Origin: Streptomyces sp. MMG1533
GTDB lineage: Bacteria; Actinomycetota; Actinomycetes; Streptomycetales; Streptomycetaceae
Direction of reading: 5' to 3'
Assembly (NCBI RefSeq): GCF_001279775.1
Contig: NZ_LGDG01000111.1
Span: 1-64,000, forward strand
Length of the DNA stretch: 64,000 nucleotides
The translations under genes were made by a program, and so were the position numbers. Below the pieces are notes generated by a model. That model was given only the letters and a program-made list of their open reading frames with translations. It did not search any database and had not been told where the DNA came from. Position 1 is the stretch's first letter, and every line of letters starts with the position of its first letter. Of this stretch, positions 6,319-13,907 are shown in pieces.

Positions 6319-8712
6319 TCAGCCCTGCTGACCCGACGGCCTGCGCAAGTTCGGACGGGCCGCCGCCGCGCGGGACTTGACGCCCATCCACCAGTCCGAC
6401 ACGGCCCAGACCACCCGTGCGGTGGAACGCGGGGCGAGTACCGCACGCAGCTTCGTGCCCCGGCCGACCGTGCCCTGCAGTCCGCCGATCACCTGGCGGA
6501 CGTCCTCCGCGAGCCCCGCCGTCGGGCGTGGCCGCGGCGCGTAGAGAACCTGCTCCACGGCGTCCGCGACCCGGTGCACCGCGGCCGCGGCCGTCGGGTC
6601 GAGATGCCCGAGCCGGACGATCCTCGCGGCCGCCTTGCGCGGGGTCTGCGATTCGTCCGGCAGGATCCCGTGGTCCCACGCCGTGTCGGTCAGCTCCTGC
6701 CAGACGGCCAAGGTGTGCGGTGCCACGTCAGCCTCGGAGCGGCCGTGTCCGCCCAGCCGCATGGTCCGGGTGCGCAGCCGCCACAGCATCGGCGCCAAGG
6801 GGATCGCCAGGCCGGCGAGGCCGCCGAGGGCCCACAACAGCGCCACCCACCACTTCGGGCCGTCGTCGCCACCGCCCGGCGCGGCCGCCGGGGCCTCGCT
6901 CTCGCATGCTTCCAGCTTCTTCTGCTCCGCCGTGCAGCTCTCGCTCGCGGAGGCCGACGTGGAGGGCGCGGTGGACGCCTCCCGGGACGGCTGTGTCACG
7001 TCGGGGAGGGTGCTTCCGGACGCGTCCGGCACGGTGTACGAGGGCACCGAACCGCGGTTCGGGGTCGGCTCGAAGCGAGTCCAGCCCACACCCTCGAAGT
7101 ACAGCTCGGGCCAGGCATGGGCGTCCTTCAGCCCCACCGACACCGAACCGTCCGCCTGCGGGGACCCCGGCGCGAAGCCCACCGCGACCCGGGCCGGTAT
7201 GCCCAGGGAGCGGGCCATCGCCGCCATCGCGAAGGAGAAGTGGACGCAGAAGCCCTGCTTGTCCTTGAGGAAGCGGGCGATCGCCTGCGAGCCGCTGCCG
7301 ACGTTCACCTGGGTGTCGTACTCGAAGCCGCCGGTCACGGAGAAGTAGTCCTGGAGCGCGACCGCCTGCTCATAGGGGTTCTTGGCGTCCGCGGTGACCT
7401 CGCGGGCAGTCCTGCCCACCACCTCCGGGAGGGAGTCCGGCAGCTCGGTGTACTCGCGTTTTAGGGCCGAGGGCGCCGCCGGTGCCGCGGCGAGCTGTTC
7501 CGCCGTCGGGCGCACGTCCAGGCTCTTCACCTCGTACGTCGCACCGCGCGTGGTCTGGCCGTGGTCGCCGACCAGCGTCATGCCCTCGGGTTCGTAGCGC
7601 CAATTGCCGCTGATCCGCACGCCGCTGGGCGGGTACGGCATCGGCAGCCAGTTCTGCGCGTAGGTGCGGGACGCCGAGACGGTGGTCTCGATCTCCGCGC
7701 GCTTGACGTCCGGGCCGAGGCCGATGGGAGTCGGGAAATCGCCGTCCGGAACGGCGTAGATGGACCGCTTGGACGGCTTCCAGGTAGTGCCGTCGAAGTC
7801 GTCCAGCGACACGATCCGCAGGTAGAGGTTCGAGACGTCCGTGTCGTCACCGGTCTTCAGGGACAGGACCTGGCGGTCCTCGTCCACGTTCAGACTGTCC
7901 CGCAGGGTCACCAGCGGGTTCACCGCCGAGATCGTGCCGCCGCCTCCGCTGCCGGAGCCCACGCCCGTCCCGGCGGCGTCCAGCAGGCCGCCGTTCATCG
8001 CGGGCAGGGCGAGCGGGACCACGAGGGCGACGCCCAGCGCGACCATGCCGATGCGGCGTCCGGTGCGGACCGGTGCCACCGGGCCGCCGGACTCGTCGCC
8101 CGGGGTGCGCGGTGCCCCGCCGAAGACACGGCCCCACTGCGAGAGCCGCTCGCGCCCCTCGGCCAGCAACAGCAGCAGATAGCCGGCCGCGGCGACCAGG
8201 AACCACAGCCAGTCGGCGCCGCCGTCGGACAGCCCCGCGGCTACGGAGTACAGCGCGAGCAGCGGCAGGCCGGCCGGGGCCGCGCTGCGGAAGGTCACCG
8301 CGAGCGTGTCCACCGCCAGCCCGATCACCAGCACGCCGCCGATGATCATCAGCCGGATGCCGTCGGACGACAGCGGGGCCGGGATCGCGTACCGCGCGAT
8401 GTCGTCGGAGCCCTGCTGCAACAGGTCGGCGAAGCGCACGAAGGTGTCCGGCCCGGGGAACAGCCCGAGGAAGGCCTGCTGCCGGGCGAAGGTGAGAGTC
8501 AGCAGCACCAGCGTGGCCAGGGCCTGCGCCGCCACGGTCAGCGGCCGGGCCAGCGGCACCCGCCGGGTCACCGCCCCCACGCCCGTCTGCACCCCGAGCA
8601 GGAACGCGGCCTGCAGGATCCAGGTGGCCGGCTCGACCAGCGGCAGCAGGGCGCACGCCGCCATGAGCGTGGCCGCCCACGCACACAGCGCCAGTCGTGC
8701 CCGCCCGCTCAT
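6319..8712 (-). CDS. Transglutaminase-like membrane protein (TgpA/DUF3488 type)
   Basis: This 797-residue protein has several N-terminal membrane helices (to about residue 240), an extracytoplasmic region and a transglutaminase core. The core shows Cys about 489 in GFCVHF, His about 532 in DAHAWPE and GWTRFEPTP. A further membrane helix around 635-655 and a cytoplasmic DUF4129-like helical tail follow. The ATG at 8712 overlaps the upstream DUF58 stop codon as ATGA. Proteins of this build occur with MoxR and DUF58 proteins across bacteria. They are thought to modify or cleave envelope proteins, but substrates are generally unknown. The gene ends at the 79-bp palindrome. Confidence 0.9.
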   Translation of the reverse strand: MSGRARLALCAWAATLMAACALLPLVEPATWILQAAFLLGVQTGVGAVTRRVPLARPLTVAAQALATLVLLTLTFARQQAFLGLFPGPDTFVRFADLLQQGSDDIARYAIPAPLSSDGIRLMIIGGVLVIGLAVDTLAVTFRSAAPAGLPLLALYSVAAGLSDGGADWLWFLVAAAGYLLLLLAEGRERLSQWGRVFGGAPRTPGDESGGPVAPVRTGRRIGMVALGVALVVPLALPAMNGGLLDAAGTGVGSGSGGGGTISAVNPLVTLRDSLNVDEDRQVLSLKTGDDTDVSNLYLRIVSLDDFDGTTWKPSKRSIYAVPDGDFPTPIGLGPDVKRAEIETTVSASRTYAQNWLPMPYPPSGVRISGNWRYEPEGMTLVGDHGQTTRGATYEVKSLDVRPTAEQLAAAPAAPSALKREYTELPDSLPEVVGRTAREVTADAKNPYEQAVALQDYFSVTGGFEYDTQVNVGSGSQAIARFLKDKQGFCVHFSFAMAAMARSLGIPARVAVGFAPGSPQADGSVSVGLKDAHAWPELYFEGVGWTRFEPTPNRGSVPSYTVPDASGSTLPDVTQPSREASTAPSTSASASESCTAEQKKLEACESEAPAAAPGGGDDGPKWWVALLWALGGLAGLAIPLAPMLWRLRTRTMRLGGHGRSEADVAPHTLAVWQELTDTAWDHGILPDESQTPRKAAARIVRLGHLDPTAAAAVHRVADAVEQVLYAPRPRPTAGLAEDVRQVIGGLQGTVGRGTKLRAVLAPRSTARVVWAVSDWWMGVKSRAAAARPNLRRPSGQQG

Positions 8713-10076
8713 GCCGCCCCCTCCCCGCCACCGACCGCACCGATGCCCGCTCGGTCCCGGTCCGCCTGACGCCACAGCTCCTTCAGAGAGGCACCGCGCG
8801 GCACGCTCAGCGCCGTCCAGCCCGCCTCGCGCAGCATCCGCAGCCGCTCCCCGCTCCGGTCCGACGGGCCGGGCACCTCGCTCGGTTCCCGCACCCATGT
8901 GTCGCTGTCCAGCAGGAAGGCGACCGCTCCGCCGCTGCGCTGCCTCATCTTGGCGACCACCGCGGCCTGTTCCTCGTCGAGGTCGCCGAAGAAGGCCACC
9001 AGCAGCCCCTCGTTCCCGCCGCGCAGCACGTCGTACGCCCTCGACAGGCCCGTGCCGTCCGAGTGGTCGATCACCGCGAGGGTGTCCATCATCAGCCCGG
9101 CGGCGTCCGCCGACTCCTGGCTCGCGCCCGCGAACCCGTCGGCGCCCTCGCCGGGCACCGAGTTGCCGGTGTCCGTCAACAGCCTTACGGAAAAGCCTCG
9201 TTCAAGCATGTGCACCAGGGCGGACGCGGTGCCCGCCACGGCCCACTCGAAGGCCGACTCGGGGCCCGCGCCCTGGAAGGCGAGACCCCGGGTGTCCAGG
9301 AGCACCGTGCAGCGGGAGCGCTGGGGCTGCTCCTCGCGGCGCACCATCAGCTCGCCGTAGCGCGCCGTGGAGCGCCAGTGGACGCGGCGCAGGTCGTCGC
9401 CGTAGCGGTACCCGCGCGGGATGACGTCGTCCTCGCCGGCCAGGGCGAGCGAGCGCTGCCGCCCGTCGCCGTAGCCCTTCGCCTCGCCGGTCAGCCGCAC
9501 CGGCGGCAGCGGCTCCACGCGCGGGATCACCGTCAGGGTGTCGTACGTCGAGAAGGACCGGGTCAGCTCGCACATGCCGAACGGGTCGGTCAGGCGCAGC
9601 TGCAGCGGGCCCAGCGGATAGCGGCCGCGCAGGTCGGAGCGGACGCGGTAGGACACCTCACGGCGGCCGCCCGGTTCCACCCGGTCGAGCACGAAGCGGG
9701 GGCGCGGGCCGAGGACGTACGGCACCCGGTCCTGAAGCATCAGCAGGCCCGTGGGCAGCCGCGAGACGTTGTCCATCCGCAGGTGGACGCGGGCCTCGCT
9801 GCCGGCGGGCACGCGCGCGGGGGAGAGCCGGCGGCTGCCGGCCACCCGGTAGCGCGTGCGGTAGAGGACGGTGGCGCAGATCATGGGCAGCACGGCCAGC
9901 AGCAGTCCGACGCGCAGCAGGTCGCTCTGCCCGAGGACGTACGCGCAGACGGCCGCGGCGATTCCGGCCGCGAAGAAGGAGCGGCCACGGGTCGTCAGAC
10001 CGGCCAGGGCCGTGCGCACACCGCCCTTGTCGCCCCGGTCGGCCTCCGCGTGCCCGGCCCCCCCGGTGCTCATCAC
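8709..10076 (-). CDS. DUF58 domain protein
   Basis: This 455-residue protein has two closely spaced N-terminal membrane helices (about 32-68). The DUF58 signature GDDLRRVHWRSTARYGELMV lies near 225-245, and a von Willebrand A-like fold follows (VLLDTRG at its first strand). DUF58 proteins are standard partners of MoxR AAA+ ATPases. It starts at GTG 10076, overlapping the moxR stop by four bases, with an ATG one codon later. It overlaps the transglutaminase gene by four bases at its end. The three proteins should be made in fixed proportion and probably act as one membrane complex. Confidence 0.9.
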   Translation of the reverse strand: MMSTGGAGHAEADRGDKGGVRTALAGLTTRGRSFFAAGIAAAVCAYVLGQSDLLRVGLLLAVLPMICATVLYRTRYRVAGSRRLSPARVPAGSEARVHLRMDNVSRLPTGLLMLQDRVPYVLGPRPRFVLDRVEPGGRREVSYRVRSDLRGRYPLGPLQLRLTDPFGMCELTRSFSTYDTLTVIPRVEPLPPVRLTGEAKGYGDGRQRSLALAGEDDVIPRGYRYGDDLRRVHWRSTARYGELMVRREEQPQRSRCTVLLDTRGLAFQGAGPESAFEWAVAGTASALVHMLERGFSVRLLTDTGNSVPGEGADGFAGASQESADAAGLMMDTLAVIDHSDGTGLSRAYDVLRGGNEGLLVAFFGDLDEEQAAVVAKMRQRSGGAVAFLLDSDTWVREPSEVPGPSDRSGERLRMLREAGWTALSVPRGASLKELWRQADRDRAGIGAVGGGEGAA

Positions 10077-11107
10077 AGCCTCCGCGGCGGCTGCTGGCCG
10101 TAAGCCGTCGCGGAGCGGCCCATGCCGACGCCGCCCTGCTGGGGCGCCGCGGGCACCGGGGTGTGCTGCAGGATCTCCTGCACGACCTGCTCCGCCGTAC
10201 GGCGGTTCAGCTGGGCCTGGGCGGTGGGCAGCAGCCGGTGTGCCAGCACCGCGACGGCGAGTGCCTGCACGTCGTCCGGCAGTGCGTACTCCCGGCCGCT
10301 GAGGGCGGCGGACGCCTTCGCCGCGCGCAGCAGGTGCAGCGTCGCGCGCGGGGAGGCGCCGAGTCTGAGGTCGGGGTGCGTGCGAGTGGCGGCGACCAGG
10401 TCCACCGCATACCGCCGGACCGTGTCGGCGACGTGGACGCCGCGGACGGCGTCGATCAGCTTCACCATGTCGTGCGCGTGCGCCACCGGCTGGAGGTCGT
10501 CCAGGGGGCTCACCCCGCCGTGGATGTCGAGCATCTGCAGCTCGGCCTCCGCGCTCGGGTAGCCGATGGAGACCCGGGCCATGAAACGGTCGCGCTGGGC
10601 CTCCGGCAGCGGGTAGGTGCCCTCCATCTCGACCGGGTTCTGGGTCGCCACCACCATGAAGGGACTGGGCAGCTCGTAGGTCTGCCCGTCGATGGTCACC
10701 TGCCGCTCCTCCATGGACTCCAGGAGCGCGGACTGGGTCTTCGGCGAGGCGCGGTTGATCTCGTCGCCGATCACGATCTGCGCGAAGATCGCACCCGGCT
10801 TGAACTCGAAGTCCCGGCGCTGCTGGTCCCAGATGGACACACCTGTGATGTCCGAGGGCAACAGGTCGGGAGTGAACTGGATGCGCCGCACCGAACAGTC
10901 GATGGAGCGCGCCAACGCCTTGGCCAGCATGGTCTTGCCCACGCCGGGGACGTCTTCGATCAGAAGATGCCCCTCGGCGAGCAGTACGGTCAGCGAAAGC
11001 CGTACGACCTCGGGCTTGCCCTCGATCACACCCTCCACGGAACTGCGGACACGCTCCACAGTGGCGGTCAGATCAGTGAGGCTCGCTCGATCGTCATAGG
11101 TCGTCAC
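10073..11107 (-). CDS. MoxR family AAA+ ATPase
   Basis: This 344-residue protein starts at GTG 11107 with GAGGAGG seven bases upstream. Walker A is DVPGVGKTM (52-60) and Walker B is VIGDEINRA (about 115-123). The sensor 1 stretch VVATQNPVEMEGTYPLPEAQ is typical of MoxR. MoxR ATPases are chaperone-like and help mature or activate protein complexes, commonly with DUF58/VWA partners, as here. The C-terminal 30 residues are Pro/Gln/Gly-rich. It is first in a coupled operon with DUF58 and transglutaminase genes and lies between the anhydrase gene and those partners. Confidence 0.93.
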   Translation of the reverse strand: MTTYDDRASLTDLTATVERVRSSVEGVIEGKPEVVRLSLTVLLAEGHLLIEDVPGVGKTMLAKALARSIDCSVRRIQFTPDLLPSDITGVSIWDQQRRDFEFKPGAIFAQIVIGDEINRASPKTQSALLESMEERQVTIDGQTYELPSPFMVVATQNPVEMEGTYPLPEAQRDRFMARVSIGYPSAEAELQMLDIHGGVSPLDDLQPVAHAHDMVKLIDAVRGVHVADTVRRYAVDLVAATRTHPDLRLGASPRATLHLLRAAKASAALSGREYALPDDVQALAVAVLAHRLLPTAQAQLNRRTAEQVVQEILQHTPVPAAPQQGGVGMGRSATAYGQQPPRRL

Positions 11108-11251
11108 CCGGCCCTCCTCGGCCCGTTCTTTCCGGGCCGACGCGCGCGATGCGTGACCGGCCCACCCCGAAACACGGGCACCACGCGTGAAAAGTTCCGC
11201 GCGACGCCACAACCGCATTCTTGCTGCCGTTACCGTTTCGTGTCACTCGCC

Positions 11252-11260
11252 TGTGGACAA
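11252..11260 (-). promoter_or_regulatory. DnaA-box 9-mer upstream of moxR
   Basis: The minus strand reads TTGTCCACA, identical to the Streptomyces DnaA-box consensus. It overlaps a weak promoter match for moxR (TTGTCC, 17 bases, AACGGT). It is a single site, so it is no replication origin and may be coincidental. Confidence 0.3.
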
Positions 11261-11355
11261 CTGCCCGCACTATGTCGGGTCTTACGGTGTTTTGGGCAGT
11301 CCAGGGCCGGAAATCAACAGCGAAACGACAGCTGTGGCGGACGGTTACGCGGCGT

Positions 11356-11904
11356 CTAGGCGGGGTCGATCTCGCGCAGCAGGCCGGTCTTCACGTCGAA
11401 GACGAAGCCGCGGACGTCGTCGGTGTGCAGCAGGAAGGGCGAGGTGCGCACCCGCTGCATCGACTGCCGTACGTCCTGGTCGACGTCCCGGAAGGCCTCC
11501 ACCGCCCAGGCGGGACGCTGCCCGACCTCCATCTCCAGATCGGTGCGGAAGTCCTCGGTGATCGACTCCAGACCGCAGCCGGTGTGATGGATGAGGACGA
11601 TGCTGCGCGTGCCGAGCTTGCGCTGGCTGATGGTGAGCGAGCGGATCACGTCGTCGGTGACGACACCGCCGGCGTTGCGGATGGTGTGACAGTCGCCCAG
11701 CTCCAGGCCGAGCGCGTCGTGCAGGTCGAGACGGGCGTCCATGCAGGCCACCACGGCGACGTGCAACACGGGACGGGCGTCCATCCCTGGGTCGGTGAAG
11801 GCGGCTGCGTAGCGCTCGTTCGCTTCGACGAGGCGGTCGGTGACGGTGCCGCCGGTGACTATGGCGGCTTCGGGACCTGCGGGAACCGATGCGGAAGTCG
11901 TCAT
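11356..11904 (-). CDS. Beta-class carbonic anhydrase
   Basis: This is a protein of about 182 residues that interconverts CO2 and bicarbonate with zinc. Zinc ligands and catalytic residues are visible in VACMDARLD (C-x-D-x-R) and HHTGCG, with the beta-class spacing between them. NAGGVVTDDVIRSL is also typical. Short actinobacterial beta-enzymes (about 163 residues) match this length. ATG 11904 was chosen, and an ATG two codons upstream (11910) is equally possible; neither has a good ribosome-binding site. It stands alone on the minus strand, divergent from the division cluster, and supplies bicarbonate for general carboxylation. Confidence 0.9.
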   Translation of the reverse strand: MTTSASVPAGPEAAIVTGGTVTDRLVEANERYAAAFTDPGMDARPVLHVAVVACMDARLDLHDALGLELGDCHTIRNAGGVVTDDVIRSLTISQRKLGTRSIVLIHHTGCGLESITEDFRTDLEMEVGQRPAWAVEAFRDVDQDVRQSMQRVRTSPFLLHTDDVRGFVFDVKTGLLREIDPA

Positions 11905-12080
11905 ACCCATGACGGTACTGGTCACGTCCGATCCGGGCCCGCTGTGAGAGGGGACAAAGAACGTCAATGAGTCTTGTTGTGAGCTAACCCACACGGGTGG
12001 CGCGAGTGCCGCCGGGAGGATGATTCTTCCGGATTCGTCGCTTCGTCCGCACCCGGGTCCGCGACGCGCAGGCCGGTTGA

Positions 12081-12108
12081 TTGACCGCGAGACACCGTGG
12101 ACTAAAGT
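12081..12108 (+). promoter_or_regulatory. Candidate promoter of the division and cell wall cluster
   Basis: TTGACC (12081-12086), a 16-base spacer and TAAAGT (12103-12108) form a good vegetative-type promoter about 220 bp upstream of rsmH. The spacer contains GACAC (12091-12095), the core recognised by the sporulation regulator WhiA, although a 5-mer match alone is weak. No better promoter is visible between the anhydrase gene and rsmH. Confidence 0.5.
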
Positions 12109-12118
12109 GACGCGAAGC

Positions 12119-12183
12119 GGGAGGCGAGGTCTCCCTGCGGACTGATTTTCCCCGGAGACCCCGGCGATTTTCCGGAGATCTCC
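12119..12183 (+). promoter_or_regulatory. Leader of the division cluster with competing hairpins
   Basis: GGTCTCC (12128-12134) is perfectly complementary to GGAGACC (12154-12160). The same downstream segment can instead pair with TCTCC (12179-12183), assisted by CCGG/CCGG (12161-12164 with 12172-12175). GGGAG (12119-12123) can pair with CTCCC (12131-12135). These structures exclude one another, as in an attenuator. The rest of the 422-bp gap from 11905 to 12326 holds the candidate promoter and further GC-rich sequence, but no gene. Confidence 0.35.
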
Positions 12184-12326
12184 CCACGTGCGCGGCGCGT
12201 ACGTACGGCTCGGCCTCCTCCCGCTCCCGGCCGGCTGACGCTTTCGGCGCCGGCAGGCCTCCCCTTCACGAGCGGGCGGGGACCCGGCGGTGCGTACGAC
12301 GCCCGTGCCGGACCTGAGAGGGCCAG

Positions 12327-13286
12327 TTGAGCCAGAGTCGACACGTCCCGGTGATGCTCCAGCGGTGCCTGGACCTGTTGGCCCCCGCTCTGGAGGAGCG
12401 GCCCGGAGCGGTCGTCGTCGACTGCACCCTCGGTCTCGGCGGCCACAGCGAGGCCCTGCTGGCGCGGTTCCCTCAGGCCCGGCTCGTCGCTCTCGACCGC
12501 GACAAGGAGGCGCTGCGCCTGTCCGGCGAGCGGCTCGCCCCGTACGGGGAGCGCGCCACCCTCGTGCACGCCGTGTACGACGAGCTGCCCGAGGTACTGG
12601 ACCGGCTCGGCATCGCGCGCGTGGAGGGCGTTCTGTTCGACCTCGGCGTCTCCTCCATGCAGCTCGACGAGGCCGACCGCGGCTTCGCCTACGCGCAGGA
12701 CGCCCCGCTCGACATGCGCATGGACCAGACGACCGGGATGAGCGCCGCCGAGGTCCTCAACACCTACCCGCCCGGCGAACTCGTCCGGATCCTCAGGGCG
12801 TACGGCGAGGAGAAGCAGGCCAAGCGGATCGTGAGCGCGATCGTGCGCGAGCGGGAGAAGGAGCCGTTCGCCAACAGCGCGCGGCTCGTGGAACTCATCC
12901 GGGACTCGCTTCCGCAGGCCGCCAAGCGCACCGGCGGCAACCCGGCCAAGCGCACCTTCCAGGCCCTGCGCATCGAGGTCAACGGCGAACTCTCCGTCCT
13001 GGAGCGGGCGATCCCGGCGGCCGTGAAGGCTCTCGACGTCGGCGGGCGCATCGCCGTCCTGTCGTACCACTCGCTGGAGGACCGGCTGGTCAAGCAGGTG
13101 TTCGCGGCCGGTGCCGCCACCACCGCGCCGCCCGGGCTGCCCGTGGTCCCCGAGCGCTACCAGCCCCGGCTCAAGCTGCTCACGCGCGGTGCCGAACTTC
13201 CCACCGAGGAAGAGGTCGCCGAGAACCGGCGGGCGGCACCGGCGCGGCTGCGCGGGGCCGAGCGCATCAGGGAGGACGTCGAGTGA
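12327..13286 (+). CDS. rsmH: 16S rRNA (cytosine1402-N4)-methyltransferase RsmH
   Basis: This 319-residue enzyme methylates N4 of C1402 in the P-site region of 16S rRNA using SAM. The motif [16 protein letters not shown] (30-45), [18 protein letters not shown] and [15 protein letters not shown] are RsmH hallmarks. Translation starts at TTG 12327, six bases after GAGAGG; no ATG or GTG in frame would keep the conserved VPVMLQRCL start. It is the first gene of the division and cell wall cluster, where mraZ usually precedes it but does not here. ftsL follows after 54 bp. Confidence 0.96.
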   Translation: MSQSRHVPVMLQRCLDLLAPALEERPGAVVVDCTLGLGGHSEALLARFPQARLVALDRDKEALRLSGERLAPYGERATLVHAVYDELPEVLDRLGIARVEGVLFDLGVSSMQLDEADRGFAYAQDAPLDMRMDQTTGMSAAEVLNTYPPGELVRILRAYGEEKQAKRIVSAIVREREKEPFANSARLVELIRDSLPQAAKRTGGNPAKRTFQALRIEVNGELSVLERAIPAAVKALDVGGRIAVLSYHSLEDRLVKQVFAAGAATTAPPGLPVVPERYQPRLKLLTRGAELPTEEEVAENRRAAPARLRGAERIREDVE

Positions 13287-13340
13287 GGCAGGCGCAGGGG
13301 CGGGCGTACGGGTGGCGAACCCGGACTCGGGGGAGGCGGA

Positions 13341-13907
13341 GTGAGTAGGAAACCCCAGCTGAAGGGCAGGGCCGCCCGTCTCGCGCGGCTCTTTCCGGGA
13401 TCGGCGGGCTCCGGACAGGCGGCCCGCACTCCCTTCGTCCTCCTCGTCGTCCTGCTCCTCGGCGGCGGTCTCATCGGGCTGCTGGTGCTGAACTCGGCGC
13501 TCAGCGCAGGGTCGTTCAAGCTCGACGACCTCCAGAGGGGGACCAAGAGCCTCACCGACGAGGAGCAGTCGCTCCAGCGGGACATCGACGCCTACTCCGC
13601 CCCCGAAGCCCTCCAGCGCCGCGCCCGCGAGCTCGGCATGGTGCCCGGCGGCGACCCGGCCTTCCTCGACCCCGACGGCACCGTCAAGGGCGTACCGAGC
13701 CCCGCCTCCGGCGCCGAGCCGGCCTCCCTGGACATCCCCCTCGTCCTCGCCCCCGAGGCGATGGACACCGCGACCGTCCCGACCCCGGTGACCGGCACGA
13801 CGGCCCCGACGGCTCCCGCGGACGCCCCCGCCGCACCGGAACCCGCCCAGCCGCCCGAAGCGCTCCCCTCCTCCCCGTCCTTTACGACCCCGACCCCCGG
13901 CAGGTGA
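13341..13907 (+). CDS. ftsL: FtsL-like septum protein
   Basis: This 188-residue protein has a basic cytoplasmic N-terminus and one membrane helix (about 30-52). A short coiled-coil-like region follows (LDDLQRGTKSLTDEEQSLQR) with ALQRRARELGMVP, then a long Pro/Ala/Thr-rich extracytoplasmic tail. FtsL-type proteins form a complex with FtsQ and DivIC to activate FtsW-FtsI at the septum. Sequence identity in this family is low, so the call rests on topology plus the position between rsmH and ftsI. The GTG at 13341 follows a purine-rich GGGGGAGGCGGA. The stop overlaps the ftsI start as GTGA. Confidence 0.9.
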   Translation: MSRKPQLKGRAARLARLFPGSAGSGQAARTPFVLLVVLLLGGGLIGLLVLNSALSAGSFKLDDLQRGTKSLTDEEQSLQRDIDAYSAPEALQRRARELGMVPGGDPAFLDPDGTVKGVPSPASGAEPASLDIPLVLAPEAMDTATVPTPVTGTTAPTAPADAPAAPEPAQPPEALPSSPSFTTPTPGR

